From NCBI RefSeq assembly GCF_000426305.1, contig NZ_AUFC01000001.1, positions 290,058-354,057 on the forward strand: a stretch of DNA of 64,000 nt. Reading direction: 5' to 3'. The first letter of the stretch is position 1; every line of letters begins with the position of its first letter. Position numbers and translations under genes: made by a program. Below the pieces are notes generated by a model, which saw only the letters and a program-made list of their open reading frames with translations, was not told the origin of the DNA and searched no databases. The DNA comes from Anaerovorax odorimutans DSM 5092. GTDB taxonomy: Bacteria; Bacillota; Clostridia; Peptostreptococcales; Anaerovoracaceae. This document shows positions 16,804-24,998 of this stretch, in pieces.

Positions 16804-18483
16804 ATGGATTATAAAAGTGATATACAAATTGCGCAGGAAGCAACACCGTTGCATATAAAAAAAATTGCTGATAAATTATCAATTGACGAAGATTACCTTG
16901 AATATTACGGAAAAAATAAGGCAAAAATTGATTATAATATTTTAAATAAGTATGAAGATAAAGAAGATGGAAAACTTATTTTAGTTACTGCCATAAATCC
17001 AACTCCTGCAGGAGAAGGAAAAACCACAACTACAGTTGGTTTAGGCGATGCATTGAGCCAGATTGGTAAAAATACAGTTATTGCACTTAGAGAGCCATCT
17101 CTTGGTCCGGTTTTTGGTATAAAAGGCGGAGCAGCAGGGGGAGGATATGCACAAGTAATTCCTATGGAAGATATTAACCTTCATTTTACAGGAGATTTTC
17201 ATGCTATTACGTCAGCAAACAATTTGATTGCAGCACTTCTTGATAACCATATAACTCAGGGAAACGATTTGAGGATTGATCCAAGAAGAATCATTTGGAA
17301 GAGATGTCTTGATATGAATGATAGGCAGCTTAGATTTATTGTTGATGGTCTTGGAGGTAAAGTAAATGGTATGCCAAGAGAAGATGGATTTGATATATCT
17401 GTTGCATCAGAAATAATGGCTGTTCTTTGTTTAGCAAATGATTTAGAGGATTTGAAACAAAAGGTTTCAAAAATTATTGTAGCATATTCTTTTGAAGGAA
17501 AGCCTGTAACAGCAGGAGATTTAAAAGCAGAGGGTGCTGTTGCAGCTCTTATGAAAGATGCATTAAAGCCAAATTTAGTACAGACTTTAGAACATACTCC
17601 AGCATTTGTTCATGGAGGACCTTTTGCAAATATAGCTCATGGATGTAATAGTATTATGGCTACAAAAATGGCTTTAAAATTAGGTGAGTATGTAGTTACT
17701 GAAGCAGGCTTCGGTGCGGATCTTGGAGCAGAAAAGTTTTTGGATATTAAATGCAGGCTAAGTGGGTTAACTCCTGATGCAGTAGTAATAGTGGCTACAG
17801 CAAGAGCTCTTAAATTACACGGAGGAGTTGCAAAAGCAGATTTAAATAATGAAAATATAGAAGCACTTGAAAAAGGAATTGAAAATCTCCTAAAACATGT
17901 TGAAAATATCACAGAAGTATATGGCCTTCCGGCTGTTGTTGCTATAAACAGATTTCCTACAGATACAGTTTTGGAATTAGAATCAATTGAAAATCGTTGC
18001 AAAGAATTAGGTGTAAATGTTATTTTATCTGAAGTCTGGGCAAAGGGTGGAGCAGGAGGAACTGAACTCGCAAAAGAAGTAGTGGAAATTATTGAAAAAG
18101 ATAAGAAAAATTTTAGATTTGCTTATGAAGATGAACTCTCTATTAAAGAGAAGATTGAGTCAATTGCTAAAAAGATTTATGGCGCAGATGGCGTTGATTA
18201 TATAGGAAATGCGGAAAAACAAATTGCAGAAATTGAAAATTTAGATTTAGGAAATCTACCGGTTTGCATGGCAAAAACACAATATTCTCTTTCTGATGAT
18301 GCAAAAAAATTAGGACGACCTAGGGGATTCAGAGTAAGTGTAAGAAATGTAAAACCTTCTGCAGGAGCAGGATTTATTGTTGCAATGACTGGTGATATTA
18401 TGACAATGCCTGGCCTTCCGAAGGTCCCTGCAGCGGAAAAAATAGATGTAGACAAAACAGGAAAAATTATCGGATTGTTTTAA
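16804..18483 (+). CDS. fhs: Formate-tetrahydrofolate ligase
   Basis: 559 aa, full length. The ATP-binding motif [18 protein letters not shown] sits near residues 63-80, followed by [28 protein letters not shown] and HFTGDFHAI, all diagnostic. The enzyme makes 10-formyl-THF from formate, ATP and THF. It serves purine synthesis and, in anaerobes, the methyl branch of one-carbon metabolism or its reverse in glycine and purine breakdown. ATG follows TTGGAGG. folD follows after 35 bp, so the two C1 enzymes are probably co-transcribed. Confidence 0.97.
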   Translation: MDYKSDIQIAQEATPLHIKKIADKLSIDEDYLEYYGKNKAKIDYNILNKYEDKEDGKLILVTAINPTPAGEGKTTTTVGLGDALSQIGKNTVIALREPSLGPVFGIKGGAAGGGYAQVIPMEDINLHFTGDFHAITSANNLIAALLDNHITQGNDLRIDPRRIIWKRCLDMNDRQLRFIVDGLGGKVNGMPREDGFDISVASEIMAVLCLANDLEDLKQKVSKIIVAYSFEGKPVTAGDLKAEGAVAALMKDALKPNLVQTLEHTPAFVHGGPFANIAHGCNSIMATKMALKLGEYVVTEAGFGADLGAEKFLDIKCRLSGLTPDAVVIVATARALKLHGGVAKADLNNENIEALEKGIENLLKHVENITEVYGLPAVVAINRFPTDTVLELESIENRCKELGVNVILSEVWAKGGAGGTELAKEVVEIIEKDKKNFRFAYEDELSIKEKIESIAKKIYGADGVDYIGNAEKQIAEIENLDLGNLPVCMAKTQYSLSDDAKKLGRPRGFRVSVRNVKPSAGAGFIVAMTGDIMTMPGLPKVPAAEKIDVDKTGKIIGLF

Positions 18484-18518
18484 GAAATTATAAATTATTA
18501 GAAAGGTAATCTTTAAAT

Positions 18519-19364
18519 ATGATCTTAAAAGGAAAACCCGTAGCTGATGAAATAAAGGGAAATATAATAAAGAAGGTAAATGAGTATCGTCAAGACGGTA
18601 TACAACCTAAATTGGCAATTTTAAGAGTTGGAGAAAGACCTGACGATATAGCGTATGAATCCAGATTAATAAAAAATTGTAAAACAGTTGGTATCGAATC
18701 GCAGATTGTAAAGGTTGACGATAAAATTAATATGGTAGACTTTTTAAGTGTGTTACAACAATTAAATGAGGATGAAAATATTAATGGAATACTTATTTTC
18801 AGACCTTTACCTAAACAATTAAAAGAAGATGAAATTTGTAAATTTATAAATCCGCTTAAGGATGTAGATTGTATGAGTCCTGTTAATACAGAAAAAGTAT
18901 TCATAGGAGACAAAGAGGGTTTTGCTCCTTGTACTCCTGAAGCAGTAATAGAAATCTTAAAATATTATAAATACGATTTAGCAGGTAAAAATGTTGCTAT
19001 AGTAAATAGAAGCATGGTTTTAGGAAGACCTTTAGCAATGTTATTTATAGGAGAAAACTCAACGGTTACAATTTGTCATTCTAAAACAAAGGATTTAGGA
19101 GAGATTTTATCAAGGGCAGATATTGTTGTTACGGGTATTGGCAGAGGCAAATTCTTTAATGAAAAATATTTTACAAATAAAGTAACTGTAATAGATGTGG
19201 GAATAAACTTTGAAGGTGGTAACATGTGTGGAGATGTTGACTATGATAAAGTAGAAAATTTTGTAGATTCAATTACTCCAGTTCCGGGTGGTGTTGGCAT
19301 TGTTACATCTATGATTTTATTAAAACATGTAATAAAAGGTATAAATTTACAGCTTAAAATATAG
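18519..19364 (+). CDS. folD: Bifunctional methylene-THF dehydrogenase/cyclohydrolase
   Basis: 281 aa. It has the LRVGERPDDIAYESRLIKNCKTVGI region, where Y and K belong to the FolD active site. FRPLPKQL, DVDCMSP and FAPCTPEAV follow, then the cofactor motif NRSMVLGRPLA and PVPGGVGIVTSMIL. It interconverts methylene-, methenyl- and 10-formyl-THF, the steps adjoining the Fhs reaction. GPCTP is PCTPEA here, and SxxVG is NRSMVLG, which is normal variation. It overlaps no neighbour and ends before the OPT transporter. Confidence 0.95.
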   Translation: MILKGKPVADEIKGNIIKKVNEYRQDGIQPKLAILRVGERPDDIAYESRLIKNCKTVGIESQIVKVDDKINMVDFLSVLQQLNEDENINGILIFRPLPKQLKEDEICKFINPLKDVDCMSPVNTEKVFIGDKEGFAPCTPEAVIEILKYYKYDLAGKNVAIVNRSMVLGRPLAMLFIGENSTVTICHSKTKDLGEILSRADIVVTGIGRGKFFNEKYFTNKVTVIDVGINFEGGNMCGDVDYDKVENFVDSITPVPGGVGIVTSMILLKHVIKGINLQLKI

Positions 19365-19436
19365 CTACTACTTATTTACGTTTATTCTTTTATTATATAA
19401 GAATAGAAATAATTAAATATTTAAAGGAGGAGATTT

Positions 19437-21095
19437 ATGAAGTCTGATGAAAAAGGCGTAAAGTTTGCATCCTCATACAAAGAACAATTTACACTAAGGG
19501 GTATGATAATAGGCAGCATTGGTGTAATTATACTAACTATCAGTTCTATGTATGTGGCATTAAAACTAGGCGCACTTCCATGGCCGATTATATTCGTTGC
19601 ACTAGTATCCATGTTTTCGCTTAAGTTGATGGGTAATACAAATATTAATGAAATTAATGTAACCCATACAGCCATGTCTGCGGGAGCTATGGTTGCAGGA
19701 GGTCTTGCTTTTACAGCACCGGGAATCTGGATTTTAGATCCTGAAGCTAAAGTAGAGATGATTTCTTTATTAGTAATTACTATAGGCGGTGTTATACTCG
19801 GACTTATTTTCACGGCATTAATTAGAACTTATTTTGTGGAAGTAAAAGAATTGCCTTATCCAATGGGACAAGCTGCTGCTGAAACACTTCTTGCAGGTGA
19901 TGAAGGTGGAAAAAAATCTAGCGTACTATTTATATCTATGGGTGCATCTGCACTATTTACTTTTATACGTGATTGGTTTTCAGGGAAAATTATTCCTGTA
20001 ACAATTAATTTAAATCAATCTATGATAAGTAAAGGCGTTGCTTGTCAATTATGGCTGTCACCTATGCTTATTGCAGTAGGATATATTATTGGACCTGTTT
20101 TTTTAGGTGTTTGGTTTTTAGGTGCAATATTAGGAGACTTTGGTATTGTTATAGGTGGAGTGAATTTAGGCTTATTTGATTTAAATGAGGCTTTAGGTAT
20201 AAAAACTTCACTTGGTATCGGTGTTATGGTAGGTACCGGAGTTGGAATTATAGTGAAGGGTATTCTGCCAAAAGCTAAAGAAATCTTTGGACCTATGTTT
20301 TTCAAAAAAAACAGACATGGTGGTATAGTAAATTTAAGATGGGCACCACTTGCAATGGTATTTTTGGCTTTTTTATTTACTTTTGTTTCAAAAATGGGTT
20401 TCTTACCTAGTATTATAACTATTCTTGGTGTATGGCTTGCAACTTCTATGTCTGCTCAAGTTGTGGGACAATCCGGAATTAATCCGATGGAAGTTTTTGG
20501 AATAATTGTCTTGCTTGCAGTTAAAGTCACATCACAGATCGGACATGTGGAAGCTTTTTTCGTAGCAGCTGTTGTTGCTATAGCTTGTGGCCTGGTTGGA
20601 GATGTTATGAATGATTTTAAAGAAGGATATATCTTAGAATCCAACCCTAAGGCTCAATGGTTCGCAGAAGTAATCGGAGGTATTATTGGAGCAATTGTGT
20701 CTGTTTTTGTACTTTTTATTATACTTAAAGCTTATGGTAATAATGCATTTGGCAGCGGTGGAGTTTTTGTTGCTCCACAGGCAGGAGTTGTAGCTGCTAT
20801 GGTAGGGGGTATTCCTAATACAGCAGCATTTATAATTGGACTATTAGCTGGTTTGATTCTATATGTAATAAATTTTCCTGTTATGACTTTAGGTCTTGGA
20901 ATTTATTTACCTTTTTATTTGTCGGCAACTGCTTTTATTGGCGGGGTTTTGAAATTTATTATTCAAAAACTTGCTCCCCAGTGGGATAAAAAAGGTACTG
21001 GACTTATTATCGCTTCAGGTCTTCTTGGCGGAGAGGCTATAATTGGTGTTGTTATAGCACTTATACAAGCAGTACAAGGTATGTCAGCATTATAA
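19437..21095 (+). CDS. OPT-family oligopeptide transporter
   Basis: 552 aa with about 14 hydrophobic segments. Markers are FTLRGMIIGSIGVIILT at the start, ELPYPMGQAAAETLLAGDEGG, and NPKAQWFAEVIGGIIGAIVS. The OPT superfamily (oligopeptide/YSL) imports peptides or metal chelates by proton symport; the prokaryotic branch is largely uncharacterised. It begins with AAAGGAGGAG and ATG 19437. Only 12 bp separate it from a P1-family peptidase gene, so uptake and hydrolysis of a peptide are probably coupled. Confidence 0.9.
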   Translation: MKSDEKGVKFASSYKEQFTLRGMIIGSIGVIILTISSMYVALKLGALPWPIIFVALVSMFSLKLMGNTNINEINVTHTAMSAGAMVAGGLAFTAPGIWILDPEAKVEMISLLVITIGGVILGLIFTALIRTYFVEVKELPYPMGQAAAETLLAGDEGGKKSSVLFISMGASALFTFIRDWFSGKIIPVTINLNQSMISKGVACQLWLSPMLIAVGYIIGPVFLGVWFLGAILGDFGIVIGGVNLGLFDLNEALGIKTSLGIGVMVGTGVGIIVKGILPKAKEIFGPMFFKKNRHGGIVNLRWAPLAMVFLAFLFTFVSKMGFLPSIITILGVWLATSMSAQVVGQSGINPMEVFGIIVLLAVKVTSQIGHVEAFFVAAVVAIACGLVGDVMNDFKEGYILESNPKAQWFAEVIGGIIGAIVSVFVLFIILKAYGNNAFGSGGVFVAPQAGVVAAMVGGIPNTAAFIIGLLAGLILYVINFPVMTLGLGIYLPFYLSATAFIGGVLKFIIQKLAPQWDKKGTGLIIASGLLGGEAIIGVVIALIQAVQGMSAL

Positions 21096-21107
21096 GGAGA
21101 ATATAGC

Positions 21108-22070
21108 ATGAAAGAAATAAAGATAACAGATATTAAGGGAATAAAGATAGGACATGCTCAAAATTTTGAAGGCGGAACAGGCTGTACGGTAATTTTATGT
21201 GAAAAAGGAGCATGTGCAGGAGTTGATGTCAGAGGAGGCGGACCTGCTACAAGGGAAACCGATTTATTAAATCCTGTCAATATGGTGGAAAAAATTCATG
21301 CAGTTTTGCTTAGCGGAGGCAGTGCTTATGGGCTTGATGCATGTTCCGGTGTGATGGAATATCTGGAAGAACATAAAGCAGGTTTTGATGTAGGCGTAGG
21401 AATAGTGCCAATAGTATGCGGGGCATCTTTGTTTGATTTAGTAGTAGGAGATCCCAAATGCAGACCTGATAAAAAAATGGGATATGATGCTTGCATAAAT
21501 TCAGAAAAGGGTAAAATTGAAGAAGGAAATGTAGGCGCGGGAACTGGAGCTACTATAGGTAAGTTTCTAGGAACTTCCAATATGATGAAGTCAGGTATAG
21601 GTATTTATGCCTTGAAGATTGGAGAGTTACAAGTTGCAGCAGTTGTATCTGTTAATGCATTGGGTGATGTAATAGATGTGGATACAGGAAAGCGCATTGC
21701 AGGTTTATTAAATAAAGATCATACAAAAATTTCAAATACGGAAGAAACCATGTATGAGAAGTATTCAAATAATGTAAATGTATTCAACGGAAATACTACA
21801 ATTGGTTGTATTATTACAAATGCGAAACTTACAAAATCTCAGGCAAATAAGATTGCATCTATTACACATAATGGATATGCAAGGGCAATAAGACCGGTTC
21901 ATACTATGGCTGATGGAGATACTATTTTTGTTATGTCCACAGGTGAAGTTGATGTTTTTCCAGATGCTGTAGGAGCACTTAGTTCTGAAGTTATGGCTAG
22001 AGCAATTAATAGAGCAGTTATTAAAGCAAAATCTGCCTATGGATTAAAATCCGCTTCTGATTTTAAATAA
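21108..22070 (+). CDS. P1-family peptidase (DmpA-like aminopeptidase/amidase)
   Basis: 320 aa. The family blocks are present: GIKIGHAQNFEGGTGCTVILCEKGA, GGPATRETDLL, LSGGSAYGLDA and GAGTGATIGK. DmpA-type enzymes cleave themselves and use the new N-terminal Ser/Thr as nucleophile; here the site is probably the Asn-Thr bond in FNGNTTIGCI, near residue 231. The products release N-terminal residues, some D-amino acids or beta-peptides. Co-transcribed with the OPT transporter. Terminator at 22077. Confidence 0.9.
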   Translation: MKEIKITDIKGIKIGHAQNFEGGTGCTVILCEKGACAGVDVRGGGPATRETDLLNPVNMVEKIHAVLLSGGSAYGLDACSGVMEYLEEHKAGFDVGVGIVPIVCGASLFDLVVGDPKCRPDKKMGYDACINSEKGKIEEGNVGAGTGATIGKFLGTSNMMKSGIGIYALKIGELQVAAVVSVNALGDVIDVDTGKRIAGLLNKDHTKISNTEETMYEKYSNNVNVFNGNTTIGCIITNAKLTKSQANKIASITHNGYARAIRPVHTMADGDTIFVMSTGEVDVFPDAVGALSSEVMARAINRAVIKAKSAYGLKSASDFK

Positions 22071-22076
22071 TAAATA

Positions 22077-22120
22077 AAATGTACCTGAAAAAGAGATTTC
22101 TTTTTATAAGGTACATTTTT
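22077..22120. terminator. Terminator between convergent genes
   Basis: AAAATGTACCT and AGGTACATTTTT enclose a 22-nt loop. It can serve the peptidase gene and, in reverse, the PHP gene. Confidence 0.8.
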
Positions 22121-22177
22121 ATTATAAAGGGAATATCACCTAGCGGAAATTGGAAAAATATCAAAGAAACCATATAA

Positions 22178-22978
22178 TTAATCAGGTAATTTTATAAATG
22201 TAGGTTTTCTGTTTTCAAATGTTGTAATATATTTTAGACCAACACTCTTTATCATATGTTGTGCGTAATCAAGCATGTGTCCTATATATGACATTTCATG
22301 GGCATCTGAACCTGTGGTAATAATTTCTCCGCCTAGATCTTTGTATAGTTGCAAAATTTCTTGTGCGGGAGTTGTTCTTTCTCCCATACCGTATCTAAAA
22401 CTAGAAGTATTGATCTCGATACCTTTTCCATCGTAAATAATTTTCTTCAATATTGATTCTACTATATCCATATATAAAGAAGGTTTTGCGACGTAAGATG
22501 AATAACGGTCAATAATATTAAAATGACTTAATACATCATAATCTTTATATTGATCTAAACAATCAAACATGTAACGATAAAAGGCTTCATAAGATTCTTC
22601 CACACTTCTGCCTTTGAAGAAATTTTCTCCGTATAATTCAAACCCTTCTGCACAATGAAATGATCCTAATACAAAATCGTAATTATAGCTGTTTACTGCT
22701 TCTGAAATTTTTTTCATAGTTGTACCGTGTTGTATTCCAATTTCAATTCCTTTGATTACTTTTATTTTATCTTTAAATTGCTTTCTTATATTTTCAAGTG
22801 TTTTATGATATTCTTCAAAATTTAAAAGAAAAGGGAAAGCTTTATCGGGATAATCTGGATCATAATGATCTGTTATTGCAATTTCAAAAATTCCTTTATT
22901 ATAGGCGGTTTGAACCATATCTTTCATTTCTACATCGCCATCATCAGAAAAGTTAGTATGTGTGTGATAATCGTACAT
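22178..22978 (-). CDS. PHP-domain histidinol-phosphatase-type protein
   Basis: 266 aa. The metal-binding motifs of PHP phosphatases are visible: YDYHTHTNFSDDG at the N-terminus, ITDHYDPDYP, KGIEIGIQ, GSFHC, LSHFNIIDRY and TTGSDAHEM. The family makes histidinol from histidinol phosphate (HisJ/HisK type), using di- or trinuclear metal. No other his genes are nearby, so a different phosphomonoester substrate is possible. The ATG follows AAGGAGAC. Confidence 0.85.
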   Translation of the reverse strand: MYDYHTHTNFSDDGDVEMKDMVQTAYNKGIFEIAITDHYDPDYPDKAFPFLLNFEEYHKTLENIRKQFKDKIKVIKGIEIGIQHGTTMKKISEAVNSYNYDFVLGSFHCAEGFELYGENFFKGRSVEESYEAFYRYMFDCLDQYKDYDVLSHFNIIDRYSSYVAKPSLYMDIVESILKKIIYDGKGIEINTSSFRYGMGERTTPAQEILQLYKDLGGEIITTGSDAHEMSYIGHMLDYAQHMIKSVGLKYITTFENRKPTFIKLPD

Positions 22979-23313
22979 TTTTTAGTCTCCTTAATTTTAT
23001 TTCTTATATAATAATTCATTTATTAAAACAGCATTGAATTAATGAAGAAATCATTAAAATATATCTCTTTAAGATTTCGGTAATAGATCCTTAAAGATAC
23101 GTTACTGTAAAGGATGAATTATTATACTACGCAAAAGGCTTACGAATAAATTTATATATTATATTTTTAAAATACCATATAAGAATTTTACTAAAGTGAA
23201 TATATACATGCTATAATATTATAGCAAAATTTACTTATAAGTGTAAATAACAACTATGCAATGGTTTAGTATTCTAGTTTTAATTAGGTGGAAAAAGGTA
23301 TATAAGAGTATCT
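22979..23313. other. Intergenic region between divergent genes
   Basis: About 335 bp of A+T-rich DNA that must hold promoters for the PHP gene and the ECF sigma gene. I recognise no riboswitch or clear ECF-type promoter. Confidence 0.5.
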
Positions 23314-23892
23314 ATGGATTTTCAGGAAAAGATCTTAATTGAAAAAGCAAAAAAAGGAGATGAGGGCAGTTTTGAAACCCTTATTTTATCATGCAAAGGA
23401 AAAGCATATAATATTGCACTTAGATATATGAGAAATGAAGAAGACGCAGGAGAGGTTTTACAGGAAAGCTTTATTAAGATTTTCAGGCATTTAGATAAAT
23501 TTAATTATAACAGTAGATTTGACACATGGGTATATAGAATTGTAGTTAATACTTGTAATGATTTAATTAGAAAAAATTTAAACAGAAAAGAATTTAATTT
23601 TCATTATGAAGGAGATGAGGGGTATGAGGATGAAATACCTATAGTAGACAGCAGCCCAACTCCAGAAGAAGTTGTTATAAGAAAAGAAAATATGTCTTAT
23701 GTTATGAGCTGTTTAGATAAGATAGGAAAAGAGCATAAGGAAATAATTATTCTAAGAGATATTCAAGGCTTCTCTTATGATGAAATAAGCCAAATTACAG
23801 AATGTACAGTTGGTACAATTAAATCCAGATTAAACAGAGCAAGAAATAAACTTCGGAAAATTTATTTCGAAAATGTGGAACTAAATGAATGA
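23314..23892 (+). CDS. ECF sigma factor (SigW/RpoE type)
   Basis: 192 aa. Region 2 covers residues 20-90: YNIALRYMRNEEDAGEVLQESFIKIFRHLDKF and TWVYRIVVNTCND. Region 4 covers about 125-190: LDKIGKEHKEIIILRDIQGFSYDEIS and GTIKSRLNRARNKLR. There is no extra domain. It is followed 65 bp later by its anti-sigma factor, the standard arrangement for envelope-stress control. The ribosome site is weak. Confidence 0.93.
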   Translation: MDFQEKILIEKAKKGDEGSFETLILSCKGKAYNIALRYMRNEEDAGEVLQESFIKIFRHLDKFNYNSRFDTWVYRIVVNTCNDLIRKNLNRKEFNFHYEGDEGYEDEIPIVDSSPTPEEVVIRKENMSYVMSCLDKIGKEHKEIIILRDIQGFSYDEISQITECTVGTIKSRLNRARNKLRKIYFENVELNE

Positions 23893-23957
23893 AATAAAGT
23901 CTAATTTATATCTATAAAATATGATTAAAGAAAATTATAAAATGAAGGGAGAGTAAA

Positions 23958-24968
23958 ATGAACAATAAAGAGAAATGCTATAAAGTAAGAGAATTACTCT
24001 CGCTTTATATTGATAAAGAACTTAGCGCAGAAGAAATTAGCATTGTAGAAACTCACTTAGAATCATGTGAATCATGTAAAAAGGAGTATTTGCAAATGCT
24101 GAAAATATCGGAGTTACTAAGAGAATTTTCAGAGGTGGAAATTCCAAAACATATAGATTTAACATTAAAAAAAGCTTTAGTTGAAGAAGGACAAAAAATA
24201 AGAGAAAAAAATTTAAAAAAACAGAAAAAAATTAATTGGAAAATGATTAGTTCTATTGCAGCTGTTTTTTTAGTAGGACTAATATCATATGCTGCACTAG
24301 ATAATATGACTTTTTTACCTAATGATATAGAAAAATCATTACATGATCAAAACAGTAATTATATAGAAGATACTAAAGATAAGACAAATAATAATAGTAT
24401 AAAAGAACTTGACAATTCAGATGATAAAAAAACAAATATAAATAAAGAAAATGATAGTGAAGAAGAAAAAAAAGAGGTTGGAAAAAAGCAGGAATTAAGC
24501 TCAAATCAAAATTCAAATACAGATATAGGTGATAATAATATTAGTAATAAAAATGATATTCCTGAGACGTATGAAAGTGATGAAGGTAACATAGATAAAG
24601 AAAATACGTTGATGTCTTCTGAAGAAAATAAAATGCGTATTTTTATGAAATCCGAAGCAGCAGGAGCCTCTTCAAGTATTGAAACTAATGAGGATAATTC
24701 CAATATAGAAAGTAATGAAGATAATACTGGTAATGTTTTAAATGAAAACGTTTATGAAAAGGAATTTTATGAAGAGTTAATAAATGAAAAACTGAAAGAT
24801 TTTGAATATGAAATTAAAGAAAGCAGTAATAAAAATAATGGAGAGTGGTACTTTGAAGTCTTTATCTTTAAAGGAAAAGATGGTAATATTATAGATAAAG
24901 AGATTGAGATAGTTGGAAATGAAGGAACTATAGAAATTTTATCTGAAGATGAAATTAAGGGATTATAG
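23958..24968 (+). CDS. Membrane anti-sigma factor with zinc finger (zf-HC2)
   Basis: 336 aa. The N-terminal zinc-binding anti-sigma domain has THLESCESCKKEY (H-x3-C-x2-C) near residues 33-45. One membrane span, SSIAAVFLVGLISYAAL, lies near 98-114. The outer part is an Asn/Asp/Glu/Ser-rich linker of about 140 residues and a small C-terminal domain with DFEYEIKESSNKNNGEWYFE. The finger should hold the ECF factor inactive until regulated proteolysis releases it (known for the family). Ribosome site AAGGGAGAG, ATG 23958. Confidence 0.88.
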   Translation: MNNKEKCYKVRELLSLYIDKELSAEEISIVETHLESCESCKKEYLQMLKISELLREFSEVEIPKHIDLTLKKALVEEGQKIREKNLKKQKKINWKMISSIAAVFLVGLISYAALDNMTFLPNDIEKSLHDQNSNYIEDTKDKTNNNSIKELDNSDDKKTNINKENDSEEEKKEVGKKQELSSNQNSNTDIGDNNISNKNDIPETYESDEGNIDKENTLMSSEENKMRIFMKSEAAGASSSIETNEDNSNIESNEDNTGNVLNENVYEKEFYEELINEKLKDFEYEIKESSNKNNGEWYFEVFIFKGKDGNIIDKEIEIVGNEGTIEILSEDEIKGL

Positions 24969-24998
24969 GATATTAACTCCAAAGAATTTGAGGTATTT

